From: Deltaproteobacteria bacterium
Lineage (GTDB): Bacteria > Desulfobacterota > Syntrophia > Syntrophales > Smithellaceae
Reading direction: 5' to 3'
NCBI GenBank assembly: GCA_012729055.1
Contig: JAAYDW010000053.1
Span: 1 to 64,000 of the forward strand
Length of the DNA stretch: 64,000 nucleotides
In this document: one piece after another, positions 19,217-28,166 of the stretch
Layout: each line of letters starts with the position of its first letter
How positions within the stretch are numbered: position 1 is the first letter of the stretch
Program-made: the position numbers and the translations under genes
Notes under the pieces: model-generated
Told to the model about the DNA's origin: nothing
What the model saw: only the letters and a program-made list of their open reading frames with translations
Database searches by the model: none

Positions 19217-20437
19217 ATGCGCCGACCGGAACTGCTCCTGCCCGCCGGAAACCTCGAAAAACTGCGCACAGCCGTTCTTTACGGCGCGGATGCGGTGTAC
19301 GCCGGCGTCGCGGGACTGAGCCTCAGGGCGGCCTCCGCCGAAATGTCGCCGGACGATCTGGCCGCGGGCATCGCCCACGCGCATGCGGCAGGCGTCCGGG
19401 TTTACGCGGCGTCGAACACCTTCGCCCGCGACGGAGATCTGGAAACCTTCCGGCGCATTCTTCCCGAAGTGGTCGCAGCGGGGGCGGACGCGCTCATCGT
19501 CAGCGATCCCGGCCTGATCCGTCTTCTCCGCAAGCTGGTCCCGCAGATTCCCCTGCATCTCAGCACACAGGCCAATACGACCAATGCGGAAGCCGTCCGC
19601 TTCTGGCGCGATCAGGGCGTAGAGCGGATCATCCTGGCGCGCGAACTGAATCTGGCGGACGTGGAAAAGATCGTTGCGGCGGTTCCGGACATGGAGCTGG
19701 AAATTTTCATTCACGGCGCCATGTGCATGGCCTATTCCGGACGCTGCTATCTGTCCGCCTGGCGAAACCGCAGAAGCGCCAATGCCGGAGACTGCACGCA
19801 GCCGTGCCGCTGGGAATACCTGCTGCGAGAATCGACGCGTCCGGACGACCCGCTGATTCTCGCAGAAGACGAGCGCTACTCCTATTTTCTGAGTTCCAAG
19901 GATCTGTGCCTGCTGCCGCACCTGCCCGACGTTCTGAAAACCGGAGTGGCGGGCCTGAAAGTGGAAGGCCGGATGAAGTCCTCCTATTACACGGCCGTCG
20001 TCGCCCGGGTTTACCGGCAGGCGCTCGACGCGCTGCTTTCGGAAGGGACGGGCTACGTCTGCCGCGCAGAATGGATGGATGAGCTGCAAAAGGTCTCGCA
20101 TCGCGGTTACACGACGGGATTTGCCTTCGCACAGGAAAAGATCAACGAAACGAGTCCGGGCATCAAAAATATTCAGACGCACGAACCGGCGGGCGTTGTC
20201 CTGGAGTATGATCCAGAAAGCAGACAACTTCGAATCGATGTCCGTAATCTTTTGCGGGCGGGCGATGACGTGGAACTCCTCCTGCCGCGGGAAGTCGCGC
20301 CGGTAGACACCGGACATTTGACCGGCGAGCAGGGGAAAGCCCTTCAGAGGGTCCATGCGGGCAGCAGGATTTTTCTCCCCTTTGACCGGCCCGTCCCCCC
20401 GGGCGCCCTCTTGCGGAAAAAAATCACGCCGCAATAA
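19217..20437 (+). CDS. U32 family protein (possible tRNA/rRNA hydroxylation factor)
   Basis: 406 residues with a TIM-barrel-like first half (ELLLPAGNLEKLRTAVLYGADAVY) and the U32 signature EIFIHGAMCMAYSGRCYLS followed by GDCTQPCRWEY, which supplies four conserved Cys. U32 proteins were named collagenases, but characterised E. coli members (TrhP/YegQ, RlhA/YdcP) act in prephenate-dependent RNA hydroxylation. It resembles the short TrhP class more than RlhA. Ends at a strong bidirectional terminator. Confidence 0.85.
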   Translation: MRRPELLLPAGNLEKLRTAVLYGADAVYAGVAGLSLRAASAEMSPDDLAAGIAHAHAAGVRVYAASNTFARDGDLETFRRILPEVVAAGADALIVSDPGLIRLLRKLVPQIPLHLSTQANTTNAEAVRFWRDQGVERIILARELNLADVEKIVAAVPDMELEIFIHGAMCMAYSGRCYLSAWRNRRSANAGDCTQPCRWEYLLRESTRPDDPLILAEDERYSYFLSSKDLCLLPHLPDVLKTGVAGLKVEGRMKSSYYTAVVARVYRQALDALLSEGTGYVCRAEWMDELQKVSHRGYTTGFAFAQEKINETSPGIKNIQTHEPAGVVLEYDPESRQLRIDVRNLLRAGDDVELLLPREVAPVDTGHLTGEQGKALQRVHAGSRIFLPFDRPVPPGALLRKKITPQ

Positions 20438-20470
20438 AAAAAGCCCCCGCAGCGCGCTGCGGGGGCCTCT
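20436..20470. terminator. Bidirectional terminator between the U32 and ompA genes
   Basis: A 24-base perfect palindrome, GCCCCCGCAGCG/CGCTGCGGGGGC (20443-20466), flanked on the left by an A tract (giving T residues on the minus strand) and on the right by CTCTTTT. It sits between convergent genes and can end both. Confidence 0.9.
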
Positions 20471-20516
20471 TTTGACGTAGTGCCTTCCGGCCGGCCAAGC
20501 CGGCCGTCTTGTTTCT

Positions 20517-21704
20517 TTACTTCTTGATTACGAACTCGGCGACGGCTTCCACGCGACGGTTCTGGGCGCGGCCCTTGGCCGTCTTGTTGGAGGCAATCGG
20601 GCTGTCCTCGCCGAACCCTCTGGCGGTGAGGCGCGATTTGTCGATGCCGTGCTTTTCCACCAGGTGTTTCACAACCGCTTCCGCGCGTTCCTGGGACAGC
20701 TTCTTGTTGTATGCCGCCGCACCCGTGGAATCCGTGTGTCCGTCGATTTCAACATTGAGGTCCGGATTCTGTTTGAGCACATCGGCCAGCTCGTCGATGT
20801 CGCTGTAGAAGCCCTTCTTGATCGTGGATTTGTCGAAGTCAAACTGCACGTTCAGCGTAGCCCGGCCTTTTTCAAGAATCGCGGGTCTTGCCGCCGCCCG
20901 GGGTTTGACCTCCTGGACGACCGGCGGAGGACAACCGTCATTGTCCACTTTCACACCGGCGGGCGTGCCGGGGCACTTGTCTCTGTAATCGGGAACGCCG
21001 TCCTTGTCGGAATCGAGCGGACAACCGTCCTGATCGACTGCAACGCCGGCGGGCGTGCCGGGGCATTTGTCCATATTGTCCGGAACACCGTCCCTATCCG
21101 AGTCTAAAACCACCGGGGCAGCAGGCGCCGGCTCAGGCGCGGGTTCTGCTTTCTTGGCGCCGCCGAACGCAATCGTAAGGCCCACCGTAGCCAGCAGGTT
21201 GTTATGCATGGAGTCAAACGGAATAATGTGGCGGACATCCGCGCGCAGGGCGAAGTTCTCCGAGAGGAAATACTTAAGACCGCCGCCGTAGCTGGCGGTG
21301 AATTTGTCCCGCCTGTCCTCCGTCGTCATCTCAAAGGCGTTGCTGTAATGTGCGCCGCCCACGCCCAAGGCCACAAACGGAACGAGAGCGCTGTCGGGAA
21401 GGATATTGAAGACGCCTTCCAGACCGTATCCCACAAATTTGATGTCCGACTCTGTGTTGTTGCTCCACATGATCGCCGTGGGGACGTAATGCGCGTAGGC
21501 TTCAACGCCGATGTACCGGGAAAAATTGTAGCCGGCGCGCAGACCGAGGGAAATCGTGCTTTTCAAATCCTCATTGCCTTCAAACTTGTACATGCCGATG
21601 GTCGGCGTGATGTTCACCGACCCCGCTTTCACCTGCGCGTATCCTGGAGCGACCAACAACATCGTCAACAGCAGGACCGCCAATAACGAAACTCCTTTTT
21701 TCAT
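20517..21704 (-). CDS. OmpA/OprF-like outer membrane protein with calcium-type repeats
   Basis: 395 residues: signal peptide (about 23, cleaved after GYA), an eight-stranded beta-barrel-like region (about 25-190), a Pro/Ala hinge, two thrombospondin type 3 repeats (DSDRDGVPD and DSDKDGVPD, each followed by KCPGTPAG), and a C-terminal OmpA peptidoglycan-binding domain (VQFDFDKSTI, IDGHTDSTGAAAYN, RGFGEDSPIASN). It anchors the outer membrane to the cell wall. Strong AAAGGAGAG site; own promoter with a leader of about 130 bases. Confidence 0.92.
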   Translation of the reverse strand: MKKGVSLLAVLLLTMLLVAPGYAQVKAGSVNITPTIGMYKFEGNEDLKSTISLGLRAGYNFSRYIGVEAYAHYVPTAIMWSNNTESDIKFVGYGLEGVFNILPDSALVPFVALGVGGAHYSNAFEMTTEDRRDKFTASYGGGLKYFLSENFALRADVRHIIPFDSMHNNLLATVGLTIAFGGAKKAEPAPEPAPAAPVVLDSDRDGVPDNMDKCPGTPAGVAVDQDGCPLDSDKDGVPDYRDKCPGTPAGVKVDNDGCPPPVVQEVKPRAAARPAILEKGRATLNVQFDFDKSTIKKGFYSDIDELADVLKQNPDLNVEIDGHTDSTGAAAYNKKLSQERAEAVVKHLVEKHGIDKSRLTARGFGEDSPIASNKTAKGRAQNRRVEAVAEFVIKK

Positions 21705-21840
21705 GGCTTTCTCTCCTTTTTTGTTAAATTAAATTCTTAACCGGTTTTGCATGATTAAAACCCGTTAACTTGCTTTCTCAGCACGTCCTTATGCTTTTAT
21801 GATGGTTAAATACGTGGGATTCCGTGTCCTGTCGATAACA

Positions 21841-21868
21841 TTTATAAGCTTTTGCGCCAAAAAGTCAA
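21841..21868 (-). promoter_or_regulatory. Promoter of the ompA-like gene
   Basis: Minus-strand TTGACT (21863-21868), 16-bp spacer, TATAAA (21841-21846). Predicted start is near 21834, leaving a 130-base untranslated leader before the ATG at 21704. The remaining gap (21705-21954) shows no gene. Confidence 0.6.
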
Positions 21869-21954
21869 TACGATTTTGTTTTTTTTCGATCGGGCCGAAT
21901 CGCATGCATCGTCCTTCTTTGAAAGACTCCGATAGCTTTTCCGGCATCGGGCGG

Positions 21955-23613
21955 TCACCTGCCCCGGCGGTCCGCTTCGAAAAGCATTTGTGCAATGCAG
22001 TCGCCGATGAGCGAATAAGGCAGCAAAACCTCGTTGGCGCCGCTCTTTTTCAAGTCCTCGACATGTTCGGTCGAATCCGCAGTCGCCACGATCAAGGCGT
22101 TCGGCGCCAGCGCCCGGCAGGTTTTGACCAGCGTCAGATTGTTGGTGTTCTTAAGCAGCATGTCCGGAATCGTGGAAAGAATGATATCGGCCGCGGCGAC
22201 ATGAGCGTGCTCGAGCGTATCCATGCTGCTGATATCGCCGAAAATTCCCTTGACGTTGCGGGTTCCGAGTTCCTTGAGCACTTCGAGATTGAAATCGATC
22301 ACGAGGATTTTCGCAAGCAGCCGGGGAGCGACAGCTTCCAGTTTTTCAATGAGCGCCCGCGCGCCGCGGTGATAGCCCAGCAGAACGATCGGATAGTGAG
22401 GCTCCCCGGCTTCGGCCGCGACCGCCGCATCCCGGGAAGGAAAGCCCAGCGCGGTCAGAACCCGGTTAAACGCCAGATAGAGCGCGTGGTTGCCTTTGAT
22501 GAAATAGGAAGACAAAACGGAAGTGATCGCCATGGCGTAAATGATCAGCGACATCAGCGGCTGCTCGATATGGCCGTAGCTCACGCCGAGGGCCGCGACC
22601 ACCAGCGAAAATTCGCTGATCTGCGCCAGGTTCAGACTGGCGATGAAGCTGGTGCGCCGACCGCTGCCGGACAGCGCCAGAATCGGATAAATCGTGAGAA
22701 AGCGGGACACGATGACAAAGAAGACGATCAGCGCCGCCATGATGAGCGTGGCCGCGTCGGGGAAGGGAATTTTCATGCCGATGGAAAGAAAAAAAAGCGT
22801 CAGAAAAAAATCGCGCAGCGGCAGCACCTTCGCCGTCACGTGCACCCCGTAGGGAAACGAGGCGATCGCCGCCCCGGCGATCAGCGCGCCCATCTCCATC
22901 GACATGCCGATGAACGATCCGAGCCCGGCCATGAACGCGCACCAGGCAATGGATACGGCCACGACCATTTCCGGCGTTTTGGTGATTTGCGCAAAAACCC
23001 AGCGCAGTCCATACCGGCTGAGCGCAAAGCCCACTGCCAGCAGGAGGAAACCCTTCCCGAGCGCCAGCGCTACAAGATGCAGCTGCGGATCGAGAAAATT
23101 AGGCTGCAGCGCCAGAATCAGAATCGCCCAAAGGTCCTGAAAAATGAGAATACCGAGGCTGATCCGTCCGGGCAGCGTGTCGAGTTCGAACTTGTCGTAT
23201 AAAAGCTTCACGACGATGGCCGTGCTGGAAAGCGCACAAAAGAGCGCCAGATACAAAGCGTCGATCCGGCCCCCGCCGAGCGGAAAGCCGAGCAGGGCAA
23301 AAAATCCCAGACCGATGAGCACGCACAGGACAAACTGGCCGACGCCGGCATAAACGAGCTTGCGGCCGGAGGAAAGCAGTTTGGCGGGATTGAGCTCCAG
23401 GCCGATGATGAACAGCAGGAGGATCAAACCGATCTCGGAGATGACTTCAATATTGTCGGGATGGGAAACGAGCGAAAACCCGATCTGCGGGCCGACCAGC
23501 GCCCCGGCCACCAGATAGCCGAGAATAACCGGCTGACGGCACAACTGAAAAATAAAACCCAGCGCCGTTGCCGCCAGAACCGCGATGCCGATTTCCGGCA
23601 GAATTCCATGCAT
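21955..23613 (-). CDS. CPA2 monovalent cation:proton antiporter with TrkA-N domain
   Basis: 552 residues. About twelve hydrophobic helices (1-380) of the Kef/CPA2 type with LILLLFIIGLELNPAKL and LSSTAIVVKLLYDK, then a cytosolic nucleotide-binding TrkA-N/RCK domain (about 415-545; IVLLGYHRGARALIEKL, VIDFNLEVLKELG). Relatives exchange K+ or Na+ for protons under redox or NAD(H) control. No KefC-type glutathione partner gene is nearby. Which cation is carried cannot be told. Confidence 0.88.
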   Translation of the reverse strand: MHGILPEIGIAVLAATALGFIFQLCRQPVILGYLVAGALVGPQIGFSLVSHPDNIEVISEIGLILLLFIIGLELNPAKLLSSGRKLVYAGVGQFVLCVLIGLGFFALLGFPLGGGRIDALYLALFCALSSTAIVVKLLYDKFELDTLPGRISLGILIFQDLWAILILALQPNFLDPQLHLVALALGKGFLLLAVGFALSRYGLRWVFAQITKTPEMVVAVSIAWCAFMAGLGSFIGMSMEMGALIAGAAIASFPYGVHVTAKVLPLRDFFLTLFFLSIGMKIPFPDAATLIMAALIVFFVIVSRFLTIYPILALSGSGRRTSFIASLNLAQISEFSLVVAALGVSYGHIEQPLMSLIIYAMAITSVLSSYFIKGNHALYLAFNRVLTALGFPSRDAAVAAEAGEPHYPIVLLGYHRGARALIEKLEAVAPRLLAKILVIDFNLEVLKELGTRNVKGIFGDISSMDTLEHAHVAAADIILSTIPDMLLKNTNNLTLVKTCRALAPNALIVATADSTEHVEDLKKSGANEVLLPYSLIGDCIAQMLFEADRRGR

Positions 23614-23655
23614 GGCCTACATCCTCATTTCGGAAGCAAGGGGCGTCGCCGCCCG

Positions 23656-24813
23656 CTACAAACAGCGTTTCAAAATGTCCCGCATCATGTCCAGCGTAAC
23701 ATCCTGCCTTTCGCCCATATCGACCATGCCGTGGGCGGCGAGCAGTTCCGCCACCCGTTCGATGTCGACCCCGGTCAGGCCGTATCCGGCGAAGCGCGTC
23801 GGCAATCCCATCGCTTCAAAAAAGGCGCGGGTTTTTCCGATTGCTTCCGCCAGGCGTTTTGTCTCGCCGCCGGCCGATAGCCCCCAGATGCGCTCGCCGT
23901 ACTGAAGCAGTTTTTCCCGCTTGCCCGGCAGGCGGACCGCCAGCATGGCGGGCACCAGGCAGGCCAGGGTTTCGGCGTGGGCCAGTCCGTACAGGACCGT
24001 CAGTTCGTAGCCCAGACGGTGCGCCGACCAGTCCTGCGGAACGCCCGCGCCGATGAGTCCGTTCAACCCGAGCGTCGCCGCCCACATGAGATTGGCCCGC
24101 ACGTCGTAGTTTTGGGGCTGCACAAGCGCCTTAGGTCCCTGGTCGATGAGAACGTGGAGCAACCCCTCGGCCAGACGGTCCTGCACCTCGCCGCCCGCCG
24201 GATAGGTCAGATACTGCTCCAGAACATGCGCAAACGTATCGACCACGCCGTTGCCGATCTGGGCGCAAGGCAGCGTGTAGGTCTTGGTCGGATCGAGGGC
24301 GGCAAAACGCGGATGCAGCAGGGGATTCATGACGCCCTTCTTGATGCGATACGCCTTGCGTGAAAGAATCGCCCGGCTGTTCATTTCCGAACCGCTCGCC
24401 GGCAGCGTCACCACGGCGCCGACCGGGAGCGTCTGCCGGATGGCGGCCCCCGCCCGGTCCATGAGGAGAAACGGATCGTCCGCGAAGGGAACGGCGGCGG
24501 ACATGAATTTCGCCGCGTCGATGACGGAACCGCCTCCCACCGCGACGATCCAATCAATCTTTTTTTCCCGGGCCAGTTCCACGCCCGGGAGGATCAGATC
24601 GTAGTCCGGATTCGGAGCGATGCCGCCGAATTCCACAAGATCATACCCCCGCAGGGCGGCCAGAACGTCATCAAGCGCGCCGGATGCCCGGGCGCCGGCG
24701 CCGCCGTAAACGATCATTACCCTGGCATTCCGGGGGATTTCCCCGGCGATCAGCCGGATGGCGTCCTTGCCGAAAAAAACTTTTGTCGGATTGTGAAACG
24801 TAAAATTGAGCAT
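23656..24813 (-). CDS. Iron-containing alcohol dehydrogenase (YqhD/BDH-like)
   Basis: 385 residues beginning MLNFTFHNPTKVFFG, as in NADPH-dependent butanol dehydrogenases and YqhD. The dinucleotide motif GGGSVIDAAKF and the metal-binding residues Asp and His in GVVDTFAHVLEQ, plus the later His in DWSAHRLGYE and LAHAETLA, are all present. It probably reduces aldehydes or 3-oxo compounds using NAD(P)H and an iron or zinc ion. Start chosen at 24813 with GGAGG 7 bases before; the frame extends to 24852. Confidence 0.88.
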   Translation of the reverse strand: MLNFTFHNPTKVFFGKDAIRLIAGEIPRNARVMIVYGGAGARASGALDDVLAALRGYDLVEFGGIAPNPDYDLILPGVELAREKKIDWIVAVGGGSVIDAAKFMSAAVPFADDPFLLMDRAGAAIRQTLPVGAVVTLPASGSEMNSRAILSRKAYRIKKGVMNPLLHPRFAALDPTKTYTLPCAQIGNGVVDTFAHVLEQYLTYPAGGEVQDRLAEGLLHVLIDQGPKALVQPQNYDVRANLMWAATLGLNGLIGAGVPQDWSAHRLGYELTVLYGLAHAETLACLVPAMLAVRLPGKREKLLQYGERIWGLSAGGETKRLAEAIGKTRAFFEAMGLPTRFAGYGLTGVDIERVAELLAAHGMVDMGERQDVTLDMMRDILKRCL

Positions 24814-24964
24814 TTCGTCGCCTCCGGCGATGCGCGTCCTCCGGCCAAACAAGCCGGCAGGCCGTGTGTTTCATCCTAAGGAAAAACGCCCCGGCCTGTC
24901 AATGAAAAACTGCCGCCGGCCGGCGCGGCGTCACTGCTCCGCCGCGCCTTTTTACCCTTTGATA

Positions 24965-24993
24965 TTGACCCTGTCCCCCTTTCGTGTTAGGGA
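24965..24993 (+). promoter_or_regulatory. Possible promoter for glyQS
   Basis: TTGACC (24965-24970), 17-bp spacer, TAGGGA (24988-24993), about 68 bases upstream of the glyQ start. The -10 is only a partial match. I see no T-box leader or other structured element in 24853-25067. Confidence 0.4.
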
Positions 24994-25067
24994 ACCGCAT
25001 GTCATTTTAAAGATGCGGATCGACAGGTCAAACCTGGCTTCTCATCGGTTAAAAAAAGGAGGACGTT

Positions 25068-25940
25068 GTGACTTTTCAGGAATTATTGATTGCGCTGGAA
25101 CGATACTGGCATACCCAGGGCTGCGTCATTCAGCAGCCTTACGATATGGAAGTCGGCGCGGGAACCTTTCACCCGGCCACCTGCCTGCGCGCGCTGGGCC
25201 CCGAACCGTGGAACGTGGCCTACGTGCAGCCGTCCCGCCGCCCGACCGACGGCCGCTACGGTGAAAACCCCAACCGCCTGCAGCACTATTACCAGTACCA
25301 GGTGATCATGAAACCGTCGCCCATGAACATTCAGGAACTTTATCTCAACTCGCTTCGAAGCTTCGGCATCGATCCGCTGGAGCACGACATCCGGTTCGTG
25401 GAGGACGACTGGGAATCCCCCACGCTGGGCGCCTGGGGACTGGGCTGGGAAGTCTGGCTCGACGGCATGGAGATTTCGCAGTTCACCTATTTCCAGCAGG
25501 TAGGCGGATTCGACTGCAATCCGGTCTGCGCCGAGCTGACCTACGGCACGGAGCGCATCGCCATGTACATCCAGGGCGTCAACAATGTTTACGACCTGCA
25601 GTGGACCGACACGGTCAGGTACGGAGACGTCCACCACCGGGGCGAAGTGGAATTTTCCACCTACAACTTCGAAGTGGCCGACATTCCCATGCTGCGCAAG
25701 CTCTTTGACATGTACGAAGAAGAAGCGCTGCGCATCGCCGAAAAGAACCTGCCGCTGCCGGCCTACGACTACTGCCTGAAGTGCTCGCACACGTTTAACC
25801 TGCTGAACGCCCGCGGCGCCATCAGCGTCGCCGAACGCACCAGCTACATCGGACGCGTCCGCAATCTGGCGCGCGTGAGCGCGGAACTTTACATGAAACA
25901 ACGGGAAGAACTGGGATACCCCCTGCTGAAGACCGCGTAA
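25068..25940 (+). CDS. glyQ: Glycyl-tRNA synthetase alpha subunit
   Basis: 290-residue catalytic alpha subunit of the bacterial alpha2beta2 glycyl-tRNA synthetase. Conserved blocks include [40 protein letters not shown] and [17 protein letters not shown]. It starts at GTG with AAAGGAGG in front. glyS follows 18 bases after its stop. Confidence 0.97.
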   Translation: MTFQELLIALERYWHTQGCVIQQPYDMEVGAGTFHPATCLRALGPEPWNVAYVQPSRRPTDGRYGENPNRLQHYYQYQVIMKPSPMNIQELYLNSLRSFGIDPLEHDIRFVEDDWESPTLGAWGLGWEVWLDGMEISQFTYFQQVGGFDCNPVCAELTYGTERIAMYIQGVNNVYDLQWTDTVRYGDVHHRGEVEFSTYNFEVADIPMLRKLFDMYEEEALRIAEKNLPLPAYDYCLKCSHTFNLLNARGAISVAERTSYIGRVRNLARVSAELYMKQREELGYPLLKTA

Positions 25941-25958
25941 GCCTATACGGGAGAACCT

Positions 25959-28031
25959 ATGAGGAACGAACTGCTTTTTGAAATCGGAACGGAAGAAATC
26001 CCCGCCGGATTCTTATCCAGGGCGGTGGTCGATATGGAAGACATCATCCGCAAGTCGCTTACGGAAAAGCGCATCGCCTTCGACGGCGTCCGCTGCCTGG
26101 CCACGCCGCGCCGCCTGGTGCTCGCCATCGCCGATGTGGCGCCCCGCCAGGAAGACCAGACGATAGAAAAGCTGGGTCCGGCCAGGAAGGCCGCGTTCGA
26201 CGAAAACGGCCGGCCGACCAAGGCGGCCATCGGCTTTGCCCGCGGGCAGGGGCTCGACGTCTCCCGGCTCGAAACCATCACCACGGAAAAGGGCGAATAT
26301 GTCGGCGCGCGCAAAACCGTGACCGGCCGGCCCACGGCGGAATTGCTGCCGGATATTCTCCGGAGCTTTCTGCTGGCGATTCCCTTCCGCAAATCCATGC
26401 GCTGGGGCGCGCACGAGCTGCGCTTCGCGCGTCCGATTCACTGGCTCGTGGCGCTTTACGCCGGCCGGATCGTCCCGCTGAAAATCGAGGACATTGAAAG
26501 CGGCGACGCCTCCTGCGGCCACCGCTTCATGAGCCCCGGCGCTTTTCCCGTGACGGGTTTCGAGGACTATCTCAAGAAGACCAGGGAAAATTTCGTCATC
26601 GTCGATCCGGCGGAAAGGAAAACCCTGATCCTGGAGGAAGCCCGGCAGGCGGCGGCCGACGTCGGCGGCCGGCTGTTTTACACGGACGATCTGCTGGAAA
26701 CCGTCAGTTTCATCGTAGAATATCCGTTCATTCTCCGCGGCCGCTTCGACGAAAGCTACCTGCAGATTCCCAAGGAAGTGCTGACCACCACCATGATCTC
26801 TCATCAGAAGTACTTTCCTGTGGTCAACGACGAAGGAAAGCTCCTGCCCTATTTCATTGCGGTGAGCAACACGCGCCCCCGCGATCCGGCCGTGGTGGCG
26901 GGCGGCAACGAGCGGGTCCTCAACGCGCGCCTTGCGGACGCCTCCTTCTTCTTCGAGGAAGATAAAAAAGTTCCGCTGGAAGACCGGGTCGAATCGCTCA
27001 AGAAAGTGGTGTTCCACACGCTCCTGGGCACCTCCCACAAGAAAGTCATGCGTTTCCGGAAACTGGCGGTTAAAATCGCCGCCAAAGTCAAGCCATCCGT
27101 CAAAAAGAACGTGGACCGCGCGGCGCTTCTGGCCAAGGCGGATCTGGAATCGCTGATGGTGGGAGAATTTTCGGAGCTGCAGGGCGTCATGGGACGCGAA
27201 TACGCGCTTCTGGCCGGCGAAAAGCCGGAAATCGCCCAGGCCATTTACGAGCACTACCTGCCCATCGTGGCCGGCGGCGATCTGCCGCGGTCGGACGAAG
27301 GCGCAATCGTCGGCCTCGCCGACAAAGTGGATACCATCGTCGGTTTTTTCGCCGTCGGCATGCCGCCGTCCGGCACGGCCGATCCCTACGCGCTGCGCCG
27401 GCAGGCGCTGGGCGTCATCAACATCATTCTGGAGAAGCGCTACGCGCTGTCCCTGACGTTCCTGATAGACGAATGCCTGGCCGCGCTCAAGGATGTGTTG
27501 AGAAAACCGGCCGAAGACGTCAAAAAGGATGTGCTGGACTTTTTCCGGGGCCGGCTGCAAAACCAGCTCATCGCCCAGGGCTTCGCCTATGACACGGTGG
27601 ACGCCGTTCTGGCCGCCGACATCGACGATCTCGTGACGGTCGGCGAAAAAGTCCGCGCGCTTCAGGACTTCCGCCAAAATCCGGAATTCGAACCTCTCTC
27701 CGTCGCCTTCAAACGGGTGGACAATATTTTAAAGGATTTCCGCAACGGCCAAATCGACGTCAACCTGCTCTCCCAGGACGCGGAAATTAAATTATTCGCC
27801 TCCCTGGACACAATGAAAACCCGCGTGGAGAAATCCCTCGCCGAGAAGGACTTCCCCGCCGCGCTCAATCGTCTTTCCGCTCTGCGTCCCGCCGTGGATG
27901 CTTTTTTCGACTCCGTCATGGTCATGGATAAAGATGAACAGGTCCGGTTCAACCGGCTGTCCCTGCTTTACGAAATATCGGGGCTTTTCCACAAAATCGC
28001 CGATTTCTCCAGGATCGTCACCGCCGGCTGA
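25959..28031 (+). CDS. glyS: Glycyl-tRNA synthetase beta subunit
   Basis: 690 residues, the usual length for GlyS. Opens LLFEIGTEEIPAGFL, contains the HD-like region and GLADKVDTIVGFFAVGMPPSGTADPYALRRQALGVI, and ends with a DALR-type anticodon-binding region. It works with GlyQ to recognise and charge tRNA-Gly. Confidence 0.97.
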   Translation: MRNELLFEIGTEEIPAGFLSRAVVDMEDIIRKSLTEKRIAFDGVRCLATPRRLVLAIADVAPRQEDQTIEKLGPARKAAFDENGRPTKAAIGFARGQGLDVSRLETITTEKGEYVGARKTVTGRPTAELLPDILRSFLLAIPFRKSMRWGAHELRFARPIHWLVALYAGRIVPLKIEDIESGDASCGHRFMSPGAFPVTGFEDYLKKTRENFVIVDPAERKTLILEEARQAAADVGGRLFYTDDLLETVSFIVEYPFILRGRFDESYLQIPKEVLTTTMISHQKYFPVVNDEGKLLPYFIAVSNTRPRDPAVVAGGNERVLNARLADASFFFEEDKKVPLEDRVESLKKVVFHTLLGTSHKKVMRFRKLAVKIAAKVKPSVKKNVDRAALLAKADLESLMVGEFSELQGVMGREYALLAGEKPEIAQAIYEHYLPIVAGGDLPRSDEGAIVGLADKVDTIVGFFAVGMPPSGTADPYALRRQALGVINIILEKRYALSLTFLIDECLAALKDVLRKPAEDVKKDVLDFFRGRLQNQLIAQGFAYDTVDAVLAADIDDLVTVGEKVRALQDFRQNPEFEPLSVAFKRVDNILKDFRNGQIDVNLLSQDAEIKLFASLDTMKTRVEKSLAEKDFPAALNRLSALRPAVDAFFDSVMVMDKDEQVRFNRLSLLYEISGLFHKIADFSRIVTAG

Positions 28032-28095
28032 AACAGCGCGGATTTACCGGAAAAGCTGTTCGGTTTTGCGTTCGGACTTCCGGAAATCAGTTTGA

Positions 28096-28124
28096 TTGAC
28101 ATTCACAGGAGCGCTTGTTAGTAT
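28096..28124 (+). promoter_or_regulatory. Promoter of the GspE-like gene
   Basis: TTGACA (28096-28101), 17-bp spacer, TAGTAT (28119-28124). Predicted start about 28131, 36 bases before the ATG. It shows that the ATPase gene is transcribed separately from glyS. Confidence 0.7.
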
Positions 28125-28166
28125 AAAATCGGTCCGACGGTCAAGGAGGACCAAAGAGGTAGCCTG

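Noticed and set aside
24853..25067. T-box leader for glyQS
   Set aside because: No T-box consensus bulge or terminator is present; only a possible promoter and ribosome site are seen.
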